A stretch of DNA of 64,000 nucleotides. Source: an uncultured Colwellia sp. (lineage in GTDB: Bacteria; Pseudomonadota; Gammaproteobacteria; Enterobacterales; Alteromonadaceae). The DNA lies in the NCBI GenBank assembly GCA_913058245.1, contig CAJXQJ010000005.1, forward strand, positions 124,001 through 188,000, written 5' to 3'. The notes under the pieces are model-generated. The model saw only the letters and a program-made list of their open reading frames with translations, was not told where the DNA came from and ran no database searches. Position 1 is the stretch's first letter. Each line of letters starts with the position of its first letter. Positions 51,705 through 61,818 of the stretch are shown piece after piece. Position numbers and translations under genes: made by a program.

Positions 51705-53741
51705 CTACTTAAGGTATTTATTCATCCAGTTAAATACCTCCTGATACCACACCTTTAAGTTATCCGGATTACGAATATGATGATCTTCATCTGGGAACAT
51801 CACTAAACGACTTGGAATATTTTGGCGCTGCAAGGCTGTAAAAGCCCCTAAACTTTGCGCATACGGAACACGATAATCTAACTCACCTTGAATAACCAAC
51901 ATAGGTGTACGCCATTCTTTAACTAGCGCAGCAGGGTTATATTTATTGTAGTCTTCACTACCTTCCCATACTGGCCCCCCCATATCATGCTCTGGGAACC
52001 AAAGTTCTTCAGTTGAACCATAAAAACTTGGCATATCATACAAGCCTGCGTGATTTACAATACAATTAAAACCATCAGCCCAGTTCCCTTGTATCCAATT
52101 CATCATGTAACCACCGTATGATGCACCAAGTGCGCAGGCATTTTCTGCATCCATCCATGGTTCTTTCTTGGTAATATCAGCAAAGCCTTTTTGTAAATCT
52201 TCTAATGGCTTTCCGCCCCAGTCACGAGCGATTGAGTCAGTAAATTCCTGACCGTAGCCAATTGAACCGTGAAAATCGATCATCACCACTGCGTAACCTT
52301 GTGCTGCCCACAATTGTGCATTCCAACGATAATGGAACATGTTGCCAAAGCTACCTTGCGGACCACCATGTACTAAAAACGCAATAGGGTATTTATTACC
52401 GGCTTGATAATTAGCAGGCTTTAACCAGTAACCGTAAACGTCTTCATCATTCCAACCTTTAAAGCTGAACTGCTCAAAGTCAGCTAACGTTATATTAGCT
52501 AACTTTTCTTTATTAACTTGCGTTAACTGCTTTAACTGATAACCGTCACGATCAATGGCATAAATATCTGTTGGCGCGTTAATAGCGTGACGTGTAAAAA
52601 ATACTTTATCAGCAGTAACGGCTATTTTCCCTGCCGTTCCATCACTATAAACACTGCGAACATCACCAAACTCTGGATTTACTTCAAAAATACTTTTTTG
52701 ACCAATATCATTTGCTGTTACATAAAGAGTGCGATTATCCTCAGCAAACACTAATTCACTGACTGATCGGTCCCATTGTTTAGCAACCGCGCGGGTTTTA
52801 CCTGTTTGGCTATCACGTATCATAACGGTAAATTTATCAGACTCATAACCTGGTACCGACATAGCTTTATAAGCTAAGTAACGACCATTAGGCGAATACA
52901 CTGGCTTAGCATCCCAAGCAGTATTTTCAGTGGTTAAGTTATGAAGCTTTTTATCGGCGAGATTTACTTCAAAAATATCAAAATTAGTATTCCACGCCTG
53001 CTCTTTACTTGGTAATTTGGCAGAGAAACTTAAACGTGTACCATTAGGGTGAAAACTCACCTCTCCGGCACCAGCAATATCACCTTGCCACGTTGGCATT
53101 AAATCAGTTGCGTTAGTAAAGGCACCTTTTTCAGCACGCTCAGCAATAAATAAGTGTGATTTATATTCAGTGTTCCAGGTATCCCAATGGCGAACCATTA
53201 ATTGGTCATAGGCGCGAACATTGTATTTTTTCTTAGCATCAGCAGCTTTTGCATCAAGCGTGCACTGCATAGTTTCACAACCCGGCATTACTGTTAATGA
53301 AAGGGCAAAACGCTGGCCGTCGTTAGACATTTTAAAACCGTTAATATCAAGTGGTAGTGCAGATATTTGCTGTGCTTCGCCACCAGTTAACTGTAATTGC
53401 CAAATTTGCGAGCTACCACTTCGTGATGAAAGAAAGTAAATACTCTTACCATCTTTTGCATATATCACATTACTTTCACCTGCTTTATTGCTGGTTAATT
53501 GCTGGCTTTTGTTTGAGTTTACTTGCTGTAGATACAGGTGGTTGTCGCTTGAACGAATGCCTTTCTTTAAACGATAAATAAAACTATCGCCTTGTGGTGA
53601 AACGACAAAGTCATGAATTTGATTAAATTCAGTTAGGGCACTTACGTCTAAAGTGCTTTGTTCCTCTGCCACTGTGACATTTGCCGCACCAGCCAGTGCC
53701 AATGCCGTTAAAGCACTAAAATTGGTTATTTTTTTACTCAT
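51705..53741 (-). CDS. Exported S9-family serine peptidase (acylaminoacyl/dipeptidyl-peptidase type)
   Basis: 678 residues. Signal peptide (FSALTALALAGAANVTVA, cleavage near residue 25), a beta-propeller made of TolB/WD-like repeats (about 35-400), and an alpha/beta hydrolase domain with the catalytic Ser in LGASYGGYMMNW, Asp in VIQGELDYRVPY and His in PDEDHHIRNPDN. Such peptidases remove N-terminal dipeptides or acyl-amino acids from short peptides. A role in the periplasmic breakdown of imported peptides is likely; it stands alone between terminators. Confidence 0.93.
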   Translation of the reverse strand: MSKKITNFSALTALALAGAANVTVAEEQSTLDVSALTEFNQIHDFVVSPQGDSFIYRLKKGIRSSDNHLYLQQVNSNKSQQLTSNKAGESNVIYAKDGKSIYFLSSRSGSSQIWQLQLTGGEAQQISALPLDINGFKMSNDGQRFALSLTVMPGCETMQCTLDAKAADAKKKYNVRAYDQLMVRHWDTWNTEYKSHLFIAERAEKGAFTNATDLMPTWQGDIAGAGEVSFHPNGTRLSFSAKLPSKEQAWNTNFDIFEVNLADKKLHNLTTENTAWDAKPVYSPNGRYLAYKAMSVPGYESDKFTVMIRDSQTGKTRAVAKQWDRSVSELVFAEDNRTLYVTANDIGQKSIFEVNPEFGDVRSVYSDGTAGKIAVTADKVFFTRHAINAPTDIYAIDRDGYQLKQLTQVNKEKLANITLADFEQFSFKGWNDEDVYGYWLKPANYQAGNKYPIAFLVHGGPQGSFGNMFHYRWNAQLWAAQGYAVVMIDFHGSIGYGQEFTDSIARDWGGKPLEDLQKGFADITKKEPWMDAENACALGASYGGYMMNWIQGNWADGFNCIVNHAGLYDMPSFYGSTEELWFPEHDMGGPVWEGSEDYNKYNPAALVKEWRTPMLVIQGELDYRVPYAQSLGAFTALQRQNIPSRLVMFPDEDHHIRNPDNLKVWYQEVFNWMNKYLK

Positions 53742-53773
53742 AAAATCCTACTTTTTTTACTCTTTTTTATGCT

Positions 53774-53797
53774 AAAAAAAACGCCCTTAACGGGCGC
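53774..53797 (-). terminator. Rho-independent terminator of the fumarase gene
   Basis: CGCCC (53782-53786) with GGGCG (53792-53796), 5-base loop, flanked by an A-run that gives a long U-tract on the minus strand. It lies 15 bases past the fumarase stop. Confidence 0.85.
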
Positions 53798-53811
53798 TTT
53801 TAGATCAATAA

Positions 53812-55338
53812 CTATTCGCCTTTTAGCTTGCTATCTATTTCTTCAATTTTAGCCTGCCAAATTGCTGGGCCGGTTACATGCGCTGACTCGCCTAAGCTAT
53901 CAACGGCAACCGTTACTGGCATGTCTTCTACTTCAAATTCGTAAATAGCTTCCATACCCATATCTTCAAAGGCAACCACTTTAGCTTTTTTGATCGCTTT
54001 AGACACTAAATAAGCAGCGCCACCAACGGCCATTAAGTAAACTGACTTATGATTTTTAATTGATTCTACAGTCGCTGGACCACGTTCGGCTTTACCGATA
54101 GTGCCCAATAAACCAGTATCAGCTAGCATCATTTCGGTAAACTTATCCATACGTGTAGCCGTAGTTGGACCTGCTGGACCTACCGCTTCATCACCAATTG
54201 CGTCTACTGGGCCAACGTAATATATAAACTTATCTTTAAAGTCGACTGGTAACTCTTGTCCTGCCGCTAACATATCTTGAATACGTTTATGTGCAGCATC
54301 TCGACCAGTTAAAATAGTACCGTTTAATAGTACAGTTTCACCAGTTTTCCACTCGCTAATATCGGTTTTTGATAATTCATCAACATTAACACGGCGAACA
54401 TTATCACCTACTTCCCAAGTAATTTCAGGCCAATCTTCTAATTTAGGAGGAGTTAAATCTGCTGGACCTGAGCCATCAAGGTGAAAATGAACATGACGGG
54501 TAGCTGCACAGTTAGGGATCATCACAACAGGTTTAGAGGCGGCATGAGTTGGTACTGAGTTAATTTTAATATCAACAACGGTAGTTAACCCGCCAAGCCC
54601 TTGTGCGCCAATGCCAAGTTTGTTAACGCGATCGTAGATTTCTAAGCGCAGCTCTTCTTCGGCATTTTCTGGGCCACGGTCAAGTAGCTTTTGAATATTA
54701 ACAGGATCCATTAAACTTTCTTTGGCTAGTACACCCGCTTTTTCAGCTGTACCACCAATACCTATACCCAACATACCTGGAGGACACCAGCCTGCTCCCA
54801 TTGTTGGCAAGGTTTTTACAACCCAATCAGCAATTGAATCACTCGGATTTAACATAACCATTTTAGATTTATTTTCACTGCCGCCGCCTTTAGCGGCAAT
54901 CATCACCTCAATATGGTCGCCCGGTACCATATCAATATGAACAACAGACGGTGTGTTGTCTTTGGTATTAATTCGTTTGCCTGCAGGGTCAGCAACGATT
55001 GAAGCACGTAATGGGTTATCAGGATTTAAATATGCACGACGAGTACCTTCATCAACCATTTGTTGTACGGTTAAATCAGTATTGTCCCACTGCACAGCCA
55101 TACCCACTTTAACAAAACAGGTAACAATACCAGTATCTTGACAAATTGGGCGTTTACCATGAGCTGACATACGTGAGTTAATAAGAATTTGTGCAATAGC
55201 GTCTTTCGCCGCCTGACTTTCTTCTTTATGATAAGCCTGCTCAAGTGCTTGAATAAAGTCTAACGGGTGATAATAAGAAATATATTGCAGCGCATCTGCA
55301 ACACTTTCGATTAAATCTTGTTGTTTTATAATTGCCAT
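53812..55338 (-). CDS. fumA: Class I (iron-sulfur) fumarate hydratase
   Basis: 508 residues, interconverting fumarate and malate in the TCA cycle. Both halves of the class I fold are fused: the alpha part with ISYYHPLDFIQAL, GKRPICQDTGIVTCF and GGGSENKSKMVMLNPSD, and the beta part with GRDAAHKR, YVGPVDAIGDEAVGPAGPTTATRMDKF and MAVGGAAYLVSKAI. The cysteines in PICQDTG, IPNCAATRH and GWCPPGM are the expected [4Fe-4S] ligands. At 508 residues it is the shorter single-chain version, about 40 residues less than E. coli FumA. Transcribed divergently from pabB. Confidence 0.95.
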   Translation of the reverse strand: MAIIKQQDLIESVADALQYISYYHPLDFIQALEQAYHKEESQAAKDAIAQILINSRMSAHGKRPICQDTGIVTCFVKVGMAVQWDNTDLTVQQMVDEGTRRAYLNPDNPLRASIVADPAGKRINTKDNTPSVVHIDMVPGDHIEVMIAAKGGGSENKSKMVMLNPSDSIADWVVKTLPTMGAGWCPPGMLGIGIGGTAEKAGVLAKESLMDPVNIQKLLDRGPENAEEELRLEIYDRVNKLGIGAQGLGGLTTVVDIKINSVPTHAASKPVVMIPNCAATRHVHFHLDGSGPADLTPPKLEDWPEITWEVGDNVRRVNVDELSKTDISEWKTGETVLLNGTILTGRDAAHKRIQDMLAAGQELPVDFKDKFIYYVGPVDAIGDEAVGPAGPTTATRMDKFTEMMLADTGLLGTIGKAERGPATVESIKNHKSVYLMAVGGAAYLVSKAIKKAKVVAFEDMGMEAIYEFEVEDMPVTVAVDSLGESAHVTGPAIWQAKIEEIDSKLKGE

Positions 55339-55531
55339 AACGGTCTCTTTTATATGAAGATCAGCGAGAGATATTCAATCTATAGTTGAAAGTTATAAAT
55401 TTGCCGATATCATACCTTGCTTATTACATAGCTACCAGTATCAAATGGTCTAATATAATGACCTTAGATAACTAATTAATGCTTAATACTATGGTCTTTC
55501 AATTAGTTATAATTGGATTACCAACGCAAAA

Positions 55532-56959
55532 TTGTGTGAGAATACCTTGCCGTTAAATTCAGTTAAACAACTTTCAGCTAAGCCTTTAAAATTGGCGCTT
55601 ACTTACAGCAGTGAAACACTCTTTGCCACTATTGAGCAACAACCTTGGGCAATGTGGTTAGACTCTTGTGAGAGCTCTCATGTTGATAGCCGTTATGATA
55701 TTTTAGTTTGGCAGCCCAGTATAACCTTAACCACATATGGTGATACTACAATAGTAGAAAATACAGTTACTAGTAGCCGCTATCAAAGTCAGGCAGACCC
55801 ATTACTGTTAATCAAGCAAGAGCAAAAAACATTATTCTCAACAATAAGTATTATTCCAAGTGATTTGCCATTTAGTGGTGGCACTTTAGGGTATTTTTCC
55901 TACGACTTAGGCAAGCGCTTTGAAGTGATTCAACAACAAACACAAAAAGATATTAGTGTCCCAGAAATGGCTGTCGGCATTTATCAACAAGCAATAATTT
56001 TTGACAAACAAACACAGCTATTTTGGCTATTGTGTGACGATGACCAACGTGAAAGTATCAGCCAAACTTTTACCCAAGCATTGCAAAAAATGCTGCCACC
56101 ACAAGAAAAATTTCAACTGAAGTCATCTTGGCAATCTAATATGCAAGCTGAGCAATACCGCGAGAAATTTAATAAAGTACAAGACTATCTTCTATCAGGT
56201 GATTGTTATCAAATTAACTTGGCGCAGCGTTTTAGTGCGCAATATAACGGCAGCGAATACCAAGCCTATTGCGCGTTACGTCATGAAAACAAAGCACCTT
56301 TTTCTGCATTCTTACGCTTTGAAAACAGCACTATTTTAAGTATTTCGCCAGAACGATTCCTGCAATTATCTGGCGACAAGGTGCAGAGTAAACCTATTAA
56401 AGGCACACGTCCAAGAAGCAGTAACGCAGTTGTTGATGAAAAAAATGCCCGCGAATTACAGCATTCAAGTAAAGACAAAGCTGAAAATTTAATGATCGTT
56501 GACCTACTACGTAACGATATTAGTCGTGTTTGCCAACCGGGTAGCGTTAAAGTACCAGAAATTTTTGCTATTGAAAGTTTCCCCGCCGTGCATCATTTAG
56601 TTAGTACTGTTGTCGGTACAATAAACTCTGAGTTTGACGGTAGCGACTTATTACGTGCGGCTTTTCCAGGTGGCTCAATTACCGGAGCGCCAAAAATTCG
56701 CGCTATGGATATCATCGAAGAATTAGAACCAAATCAACGTAGCGTATATTGTGGTTCTATAGGTTACTTGTCTGCTTGTGGTCGTATGGATACTAGCATC
56801 ACTATTCGTACATTAATTTGCCATAATCAGAATATTTATTGCTGGGCAGGCGGCGGTTTAGTCGCAGATTCAAACGTTGACAGTGAATACCAAGAAACAT
56901 ACGATAAAGTGAATAAAATTCTCCCTGTACTTAGCAAGCTAAATAGCAATAGTTTATAA
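55532..56959 (+). CDS. pabB: Aminodeoxychorismate synthase component I (PabB)
   Basis: Converts chorismate to aminodeoxychorismate for folate synthesis, with a PabA glutaminase partner not seen here. 475 residues as drawn, slightly longer than E. coli PabB (453). Diagnostic blocks: SGDCYQINLAQRF, SPERFLQL, the PIKGTRPR motif (substrate Lys), LMIVDLLRNDISRV and AFPGGSITGAPKIRAMDIIEELE. The start is unclear: TTG at 55532 opens the frame, and TTG at 55547 with a GAG upstream is an alternative; no ATG precedes the conserved core. The pabB-nudL-sdaA order is the same as in E. coli. Confidence 0.94.
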   Translation: MCENTLPLNSVKQLSAKPLKLALTYSSETLFATIEQQPWAMWLDSCESSHVDSRYDILVWQPSITLTTYGDTTIVENTVTSSRYQSQADPLLLIKQEQKTLFSTISIIPSDLPFSGGTLGYFSYDLGKRFEVIQQQTQKDISVPEMAVGIYQQAIIFDKQTQLFWLLCDDDQRESISQTFTQALQKMLPPQEKFQLKSSWQSNMQAEQYREKFNKVQDYLLSGDCYQINLAQRFSAQYNGSEYQAYCALRHENKAPFSAFLRFENSTILSISPERFLQLSGDKVQSKPIKGTRPRSSNAVVDEKNARELQHSSKDKAENLMIVDLLRNDISRVCQPGSVKVPEIFAIESFPAVHHLVSTVVGTINSEFDGSDLLRAAFPGGSITGAPKIRAMDIIEELEPNQRSVYCGSIGYLSACGRMDTSITIRTLICHNQNIYCWAGGGLVADSNVDSEYQETYDKVNKILPVLSKLNSNSL

Positions 56960-57010
56960 AGGTTTCAGGGCAATGTAATTATTTTCCAGTTAGCTCTGTA
57001 AGGGTAAAGT

Positions 57011-57580
57011 ATGACCAAAGATGAATTTGCCCAACGCTTTCAAATGCAGGCTTTACCCAAATCAGAGCACAATTTCAATTCCCCTCATAAACTTAAAAGC
57101 GCAGCCGTGCTTATTCCCATTGTGAGCAACCAAGGTCAACTTGAAGTTTTATTAACTAAACGCGCAAGTCACCTGACCCATCACCCAGGACAAATTAGCT
57201 TTCCTGGCGGTAAAGTTGAGCCGAATGACCGAAGCATGATTGCCACAGCGCTGCGGGAAACAGAAGAAGAAATAGGGCTAAAATCAAAAGATATTCAGGT
57301 GCTTGGGCAACTAACCTCTTACCAAACTATTTCAGGATATGAAATAACGCCAATTGTTGCTTTTGCCAGAAAAAACGACAACTACCAATTTGACGATAAT
57401 GAAGTAGCAGAAGTGTTTCATGTGCCTTTGTCGCACTTTTTATTACGTGAACATCATATAAAAGTACCGTTTTACCATAAAGGTAAAAGTCACAACGTAC
57501 ACTTTATGCCATATCAAGAATACAATATTTGGGGTGCAACGGCTGCCATACTCCACGATCTTAGCTTAATACTAAATTAA
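57011..57580 (+). CDS. nudL: CoA pyrophosphatase NudL (Nudix hydrolase)
   Basis: 189 residues. The CoA-specific motif LLTKRASHLTHHPGQISFPGG precedes the Nudix box GGKVEPNDRSMIATALRETEEEIGL with all acidic metal ligands. Such enzymes cleave CoA and its oxidised forms to phosphopantetheine and 3',5'-ADP. GTAAGGGTAAAGT just upstream of the ATG is a good ribosome site. Second gene of the pabB-nudL-sdaA cluster (51-base gap to pabB). Confidence 0.93.
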   Translation: MTKDEFAQRFQMQALPKSEHNFNSPHKLKSAAVLIPIVSNQGQLEVLLTKRASHLTHHPGQISFPGGKVEPNDRSMIATALRETEEEIGLKSKDIQVLGQLTSYQTISGYEITPIVAFARKNDNYQFDDNEVAEVFHVPLSHFLLREHHIKVPFYHKGKSHNVHFMPYQEYNIWGATAAILHDLSLILN

Positions 57581-57642
57581 GCAGTGGCACTTATCGTTAA
57601 CCACTATAATTATACTATTTGCGACAATATTTTGTTTTGCAT

Positions 57643-57658
57643 GCTGAAAGCTTTCAGC
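57643..57658 (+). promoter_or_regulatory. Perfect 16-bp palindrome upstream of sdaA
   Basis: GCTGAAAGCTTTCAGC reads identically on both strands, 62 bases before the sdaA ATG. Without a U-tract it is a poor terminator, so it is more likely an operator. The binding protein is unknown. Confidence 0.4.
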
Positions 57659-57720
57659 TACAATCACCGAACAAAATTTTATTTTAAGCTACATTTAACA
57701 GTATTTATTCAGGTTTATTT

Positions 57721-59097
57721 ATGATTAGTGTATTTGATATGTTTTCAATAGGAATTGGTCCTTCCAGTTCTCATACCGTCGGGCCAATGAAAGCGGCAAA
57801 ACTATTTGTTGAAAATCTTATTGCAGAAGATAAGTTGACCAAAACAGACCGAGTAAAATGTGAATTATTTGGTTCGCTAGGCCAAACCGGTATTGGCCAC
57901 GGTACGGGTAAAGCCGTTATTTTAGGTTTAACAGGTCAAAGCCCTGAAACAATCCCTGTTGACTCTATTGAATCAACATTAGCAGATGTTGTTGCCAGTG
58001 AAAAAATTAGCCTGAACATGCAACACCTTATTGATTTCCCAAAATCAAACGCCATTATTTATCACCGTCGCAAAACCCTACCGGCTCATGCCAATGCAAT
58101 GACTATTTTTGCCTATAGTGATGATGAAGTCATTTTTGAAGAAACTTACTATTCAATTGGTGGTGGTTTTATTGTCAAAGATTGCGACTTTGAAAAAGAA
58201 AAAGATAAAGCTTTATCAACACATTCTAATATTAACCGTCCGCATCGTTTTTCTACTGCTGACGAACTACTACAACTTGCCAATGAAAAAGGCTTAAGTA
58301 TTAGTACCATTATGATGGATAACGAAAAGTGCCTTCAAGATGAAGTAAACATTCGTAAAGGTTTACTCGATATTTGGCATGCAATGAAAGCCAGTGTTGA
58401 TCGCGGTATGGTTACCGAAGGCATTTTACCTGGTGGCTTAAAAGTTGTTCGACGTGCACCTGCTTTACACCGCGCACTAAACGTTGAAAAGAATGTTGAC
58501 CCCCTTTCAGCGATGGATTGGGTTAATTTATTCGCTTTAGCAGTAAATGAAGAAAACGCTGCCGGTAGTCGCGTAGTTACTGCGCCAACCAATGGCGCAG
58601 CAGGTATTATCCCTGCGGTGTTATGCTATTACGATAAATTTATTAAATCAGTAAGTGACGATGACTGCATTCGCTACTTATTAACAGCCGCTGCTATCGG
58701 AATTTTATACAAAACCAACGCCACTATCTCAGGTGCTGAAGGTGGCTGCCAAGCAGAAGTAGGTGTTGCCTGTTCAATGGCTGCAGGCGCACTGACTGAA
58801 ATTATGGGTGGTTCACCTGTTCAAGTTGAAAATGCCGCTGAAATTGGTATGGAGCATAACCTAGGGCTAACTTGTGATCCTGTTGGCGGCTTAGTGCAGG
58901 TGCCTTGCATTGAACGTAATGCAATGGGTTCAGTTAAAGCAATAAATGCTTCTCGCTTAGCTCTACGCGGTACAGGCAAGCAAAAAGTTTCTTTAGACAA
59001 AGTAATTAAAACCATGTGGGATACTGGTAACGATATGAAAACAAAGTATAAAGAAACCTCACGCGGCGGTTTAGCAGTAAATATTATCGAATGTTAG
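57721..59097 (+). CDS. sdaA: L-serine ammonia-lyase (iron-sulfur, SdaA type)
   Basis: 458 residues; deaminates serine to pyruvate. Single-chain form with the N-terminal beta domain ([26 protein letters not shown]) and the alpha domain with [51 protein letters not shown]. The cysteines in GGCQ, TCDP and near the C-terminus (VNIIEC) are the expected [4Fe-4S] ligands. It follows nudL by 140 bases, with a perfect palindrome in the gap that may be its own operator. Confidence 0.96.
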   Translation: MISVFDMFSIGIGPSSSHTVGPMKAAKLFVENLIAEDKLTKTDRVKCELFGSLGQTGIGHGTGKAVILGLTGQSPETIPVDSIESTLADVVASEKISLNMQHLIDFPKSNAIIYHRRKTLPAHANAMTIFAYSDDEVIFEETYYSIGGGFIVKDCDFEKEKDKALSTHSNINRPHRFSTADELLQLANEKGLSISTIMMDNEKCLQDEVNIRKGLLDIWHAMKASVDRGMVTEGILPGGLKVVRRAPALHRALNVEKNVDPLSAMDWVNLFALAVNEENAAGSRVVTAPTNGAAGIIPAVLCYYDKFIKSVSDDDCIRYLLTAAAIGILYKTNATISGAEGGCQAEVGVACSMAAGALTEIMGGSPVQVENAAEIGMEHNLGLTCDPVGGLVQVPCIERNAMGSVKAINASRLALRGTGKQKVSLDKVIKTMWDTGNDMKTKYKETSRGGLAVNIIEC

Positions 59098-59130
59098 TAT
59101 TGCGATAACTCTTATTCAACTGCAGAAACG

Positions 59131-59162
59131 AAAAAGCCGTATTGAATCAATACGGCTTTTTT
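59131..59162. terminator. Bidirectional terminator between sdaA and cysB
   Basis: AAAAAGCCGTATTGA (59131-59145) pairs with TCAATACGGCTTTTT (59147-59161) with a 1-base centre (3-base loop in practice). T-run on both strands. Confidence 0.9.
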
Positions 59163-59183
59163 AGTGACTAAATACAGGAAAAC

Positions 59184-60197
<1,014 letters not shown>

Positions 60198-60421
60198 TTA
60201 AATGAAAATTTATTCCATATTATTTTTTACATTTTGTTCAATTAATCTGCAAATTATCTCTTTGCACTATAATTCATAGTGAATATGGTACTAAACTAAC
60301 CTTTTTAAGGTTATTTTGTTGTTAAGGTCTGAAAAGAAAATGCTTTCTTCTTTGCTTCAGTTAACAATTTTTGTAGACTGCTACACTAGCAATTTATATT
60401 TTCCAAAATAGAGAATTAAAC

Positions 60422-61186
60422 ATGGGCATTATCATCGCTTTAATTATCGCTTTAATTATCATTGTCGTGGTAGTCAACGCAATACAGCAACATAAAGAAA
60501 AATTAGAACAAGAAAAACGCGCTAAAGTTGCCAAACAAAAAGCAATAATTGATGAAACAGAAGAATTAATTTTAAGCTTAGCTAATTTACCAAGCAATCC
60601 TATCTTAGTTGAAATATTAAATAATCGCAGTTTAAGCGCCGCTAAAAACATGGCGCAAATTATGCCGGAAAACAAAGCATTTGCTAAACGCGTACAAGAA
60701 ATGGAAGCAAGAGCAAACGCCAGCAAAGGAAACAATAGCGCACCAGTCAGCGAGCAAAATTTCACATTACCTGACAATGAACAACACTTGGTTGGTATTT
60801 TACAGTGTATTAAAAAACTAAGAGTTACATTAAAATCAGAGCAAACCAAAGGTAATTTAGACGCGCAAACTTATACTCAAGAAGATCATAAACTGTCGGC
60901 AATGCAACTTAAAATAGGTGTTGAAAGCTTGCAAAAACGCGGCAATATGGCCCATCAAAAAGAAATGCTTGGCAGCGCACGTCAATACTTTGAGAAAGCA
61001 TTACAAACCATATCAGAAAGTGCAGTACAAACAGATTACTGTAAAGCCAAACGCGAAGAAATTGAATCTGCTCTAGAAGAAATTACTTCGTCACTAAAAA
61101 ATACTAATGCTAAAGACGCTGCGAAAAAAGCAAAAGCAGAAGAAGATGATTTAGACTTACTATTTCAACCGAAGAAAAAATGGTAA
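60422..61186 (+). CDS. Conserved membrane-anchored protein of unknown function
   Basis: 254 residues. A single strongly hydrophobic N-terminal helix (residues 2-19) without a cleavage site, then a charged helical region (20-60) likely to form a coiled coil, a low-complexity linker (about 98-112), a second helical domain (118-225) with a TPR-like GSARQYFEKALQTI, and a Lys-rich tail ending in DDLDLLFQPKKKW. The amphipathic C-terminal DLDLLF next to lysines looks like a protein-binding peptide. I recognise no named domain. It lies between cysB and topA, with a good ATG after AGAGAATTAAAC. Confidence 0.65.
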   Translation: MGIIIALIIALIIIVVVVNAIQQHKEKLEQEKRAKVAKQKAIIDETEELILSLANLPSNPILVEILNNRSLSAAKNMAQIMPENKAFAKRVQEMEARANASKGNNSAPVSEQNFTLPDNEQHLVGILQCIKKLRVTLKSEQTKGNLDAQTYTQEDHKLSAMQLKIGVESLQKRGNMAHQKEMLGSARQYFEKALQTISESAVQTDYCKAKREEIESALEEITSSLKNTNAKDAAKKAKAEEDDLDLLFQPKKKW

Positions 61187-61247
61187 GCTAATTTGCAAGA
61201 CTGAGAAGCCAGCGTTAACGCTGGCTTTTATCTTTAATATCCAAAAT

Positions 61248-61628
61248 ATGAAAACACCCAAAAACCATATTCCATACATAACGTTACCTTCATTCTTACG
61301 AAGAGTTTTAAAAGCATATGCACTTAAGGCGCTTATTCGCGAGCAAGGCTGTGAGATTAACCGTATAGGTCGTTCAAGGAATTGGCAGCTTAAGGCAACG
61401 TTTGAACAGTTAGAAGCGACAATTCACGTTATAGAGGCTAGTGAGGAGCCTAGTTGGCAATGGCTAGCCACACATTTGTCGAAGCAACGAAAAAACTTAG
61501 GTTTTGATATGCTTGTGACCATAGCACAAAAGAAACCTGGCATCACAGTCACTGAATTAATGCAACGCACTGATTGCACAATTGCAGAAGCGCGACGTGT
61601 GATTGATGTAATCGAGTTTGGTGAGTAG
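61248..61628 (+). CDS. Small conserved protein (PF12614/ribosome recycling factor-family-like)
   Basis: 126 residues, basic, soluble. The pattern HIPYITLPSFLRRV...GCEINRIGRSRNWQLKA and a C-terminal helix-turn-helix-like ITVTELMQRTDCTIAEARRVI resemble a small gammaproteobacterial family whose Pfam name refers to ribosome recycling factor but which is not Frr. The function is unknown and the C-terminal helices could equally bind nucleic acid. The ATG at 61248 has no clear ribosome site. A 60-base gap follows the previous gene on the same strand. Confidence 0.6.
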   Translation: MKTPKNHIPYITLPSFLRRVLKAYALKALIREQGCEINRIGRSRNWQLKATFEQLEATIHVIEASEEPSWQWLATHLSKQRKNLGFDMLVTIAQKKPGITVTELMQRTDCTIAEARRVIDVIEFGE

Positions 61629-61770
61629 CAAGTCCAAAGCTAAAAGCAGCGCCACATAAAACCTTGTTATGCTTTTATTCTAACTAGAGCGATTTATTCA
61701 CAAACGTTCTTATACTCCTTTGTATAAATAAATTTTCTTTTTCAATATTAAATCAATTATTTCAGCCATA

Positions 61771-61800
61771 AAAAAAGCGCTAATAATTTAGCGCTTTTTT
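61771..61800. terminator. Bidirectional terminator at the end of topA
   Basis: AAAAAAGCGCTAA (61771-61783) pairs with TTAGCGCTTTTTT (61788-61800) around a TAAT loop, with A- and T-runs on both sides. It lies 18 bases past the topA stop. Confidence 0.9.
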
Positions 61801-61818
61801 TCTTTAACTCTACGAGAG

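Noticed and set aside
60394..60849. 151-codon minus-strand frame opposite the anchored protein at 60422
   Set aside because: Cys/Leu-rich product typical of antisense A+T-rich DNA, with no ribosome site; the plus-strand gene has a clean start and a membrane helix.
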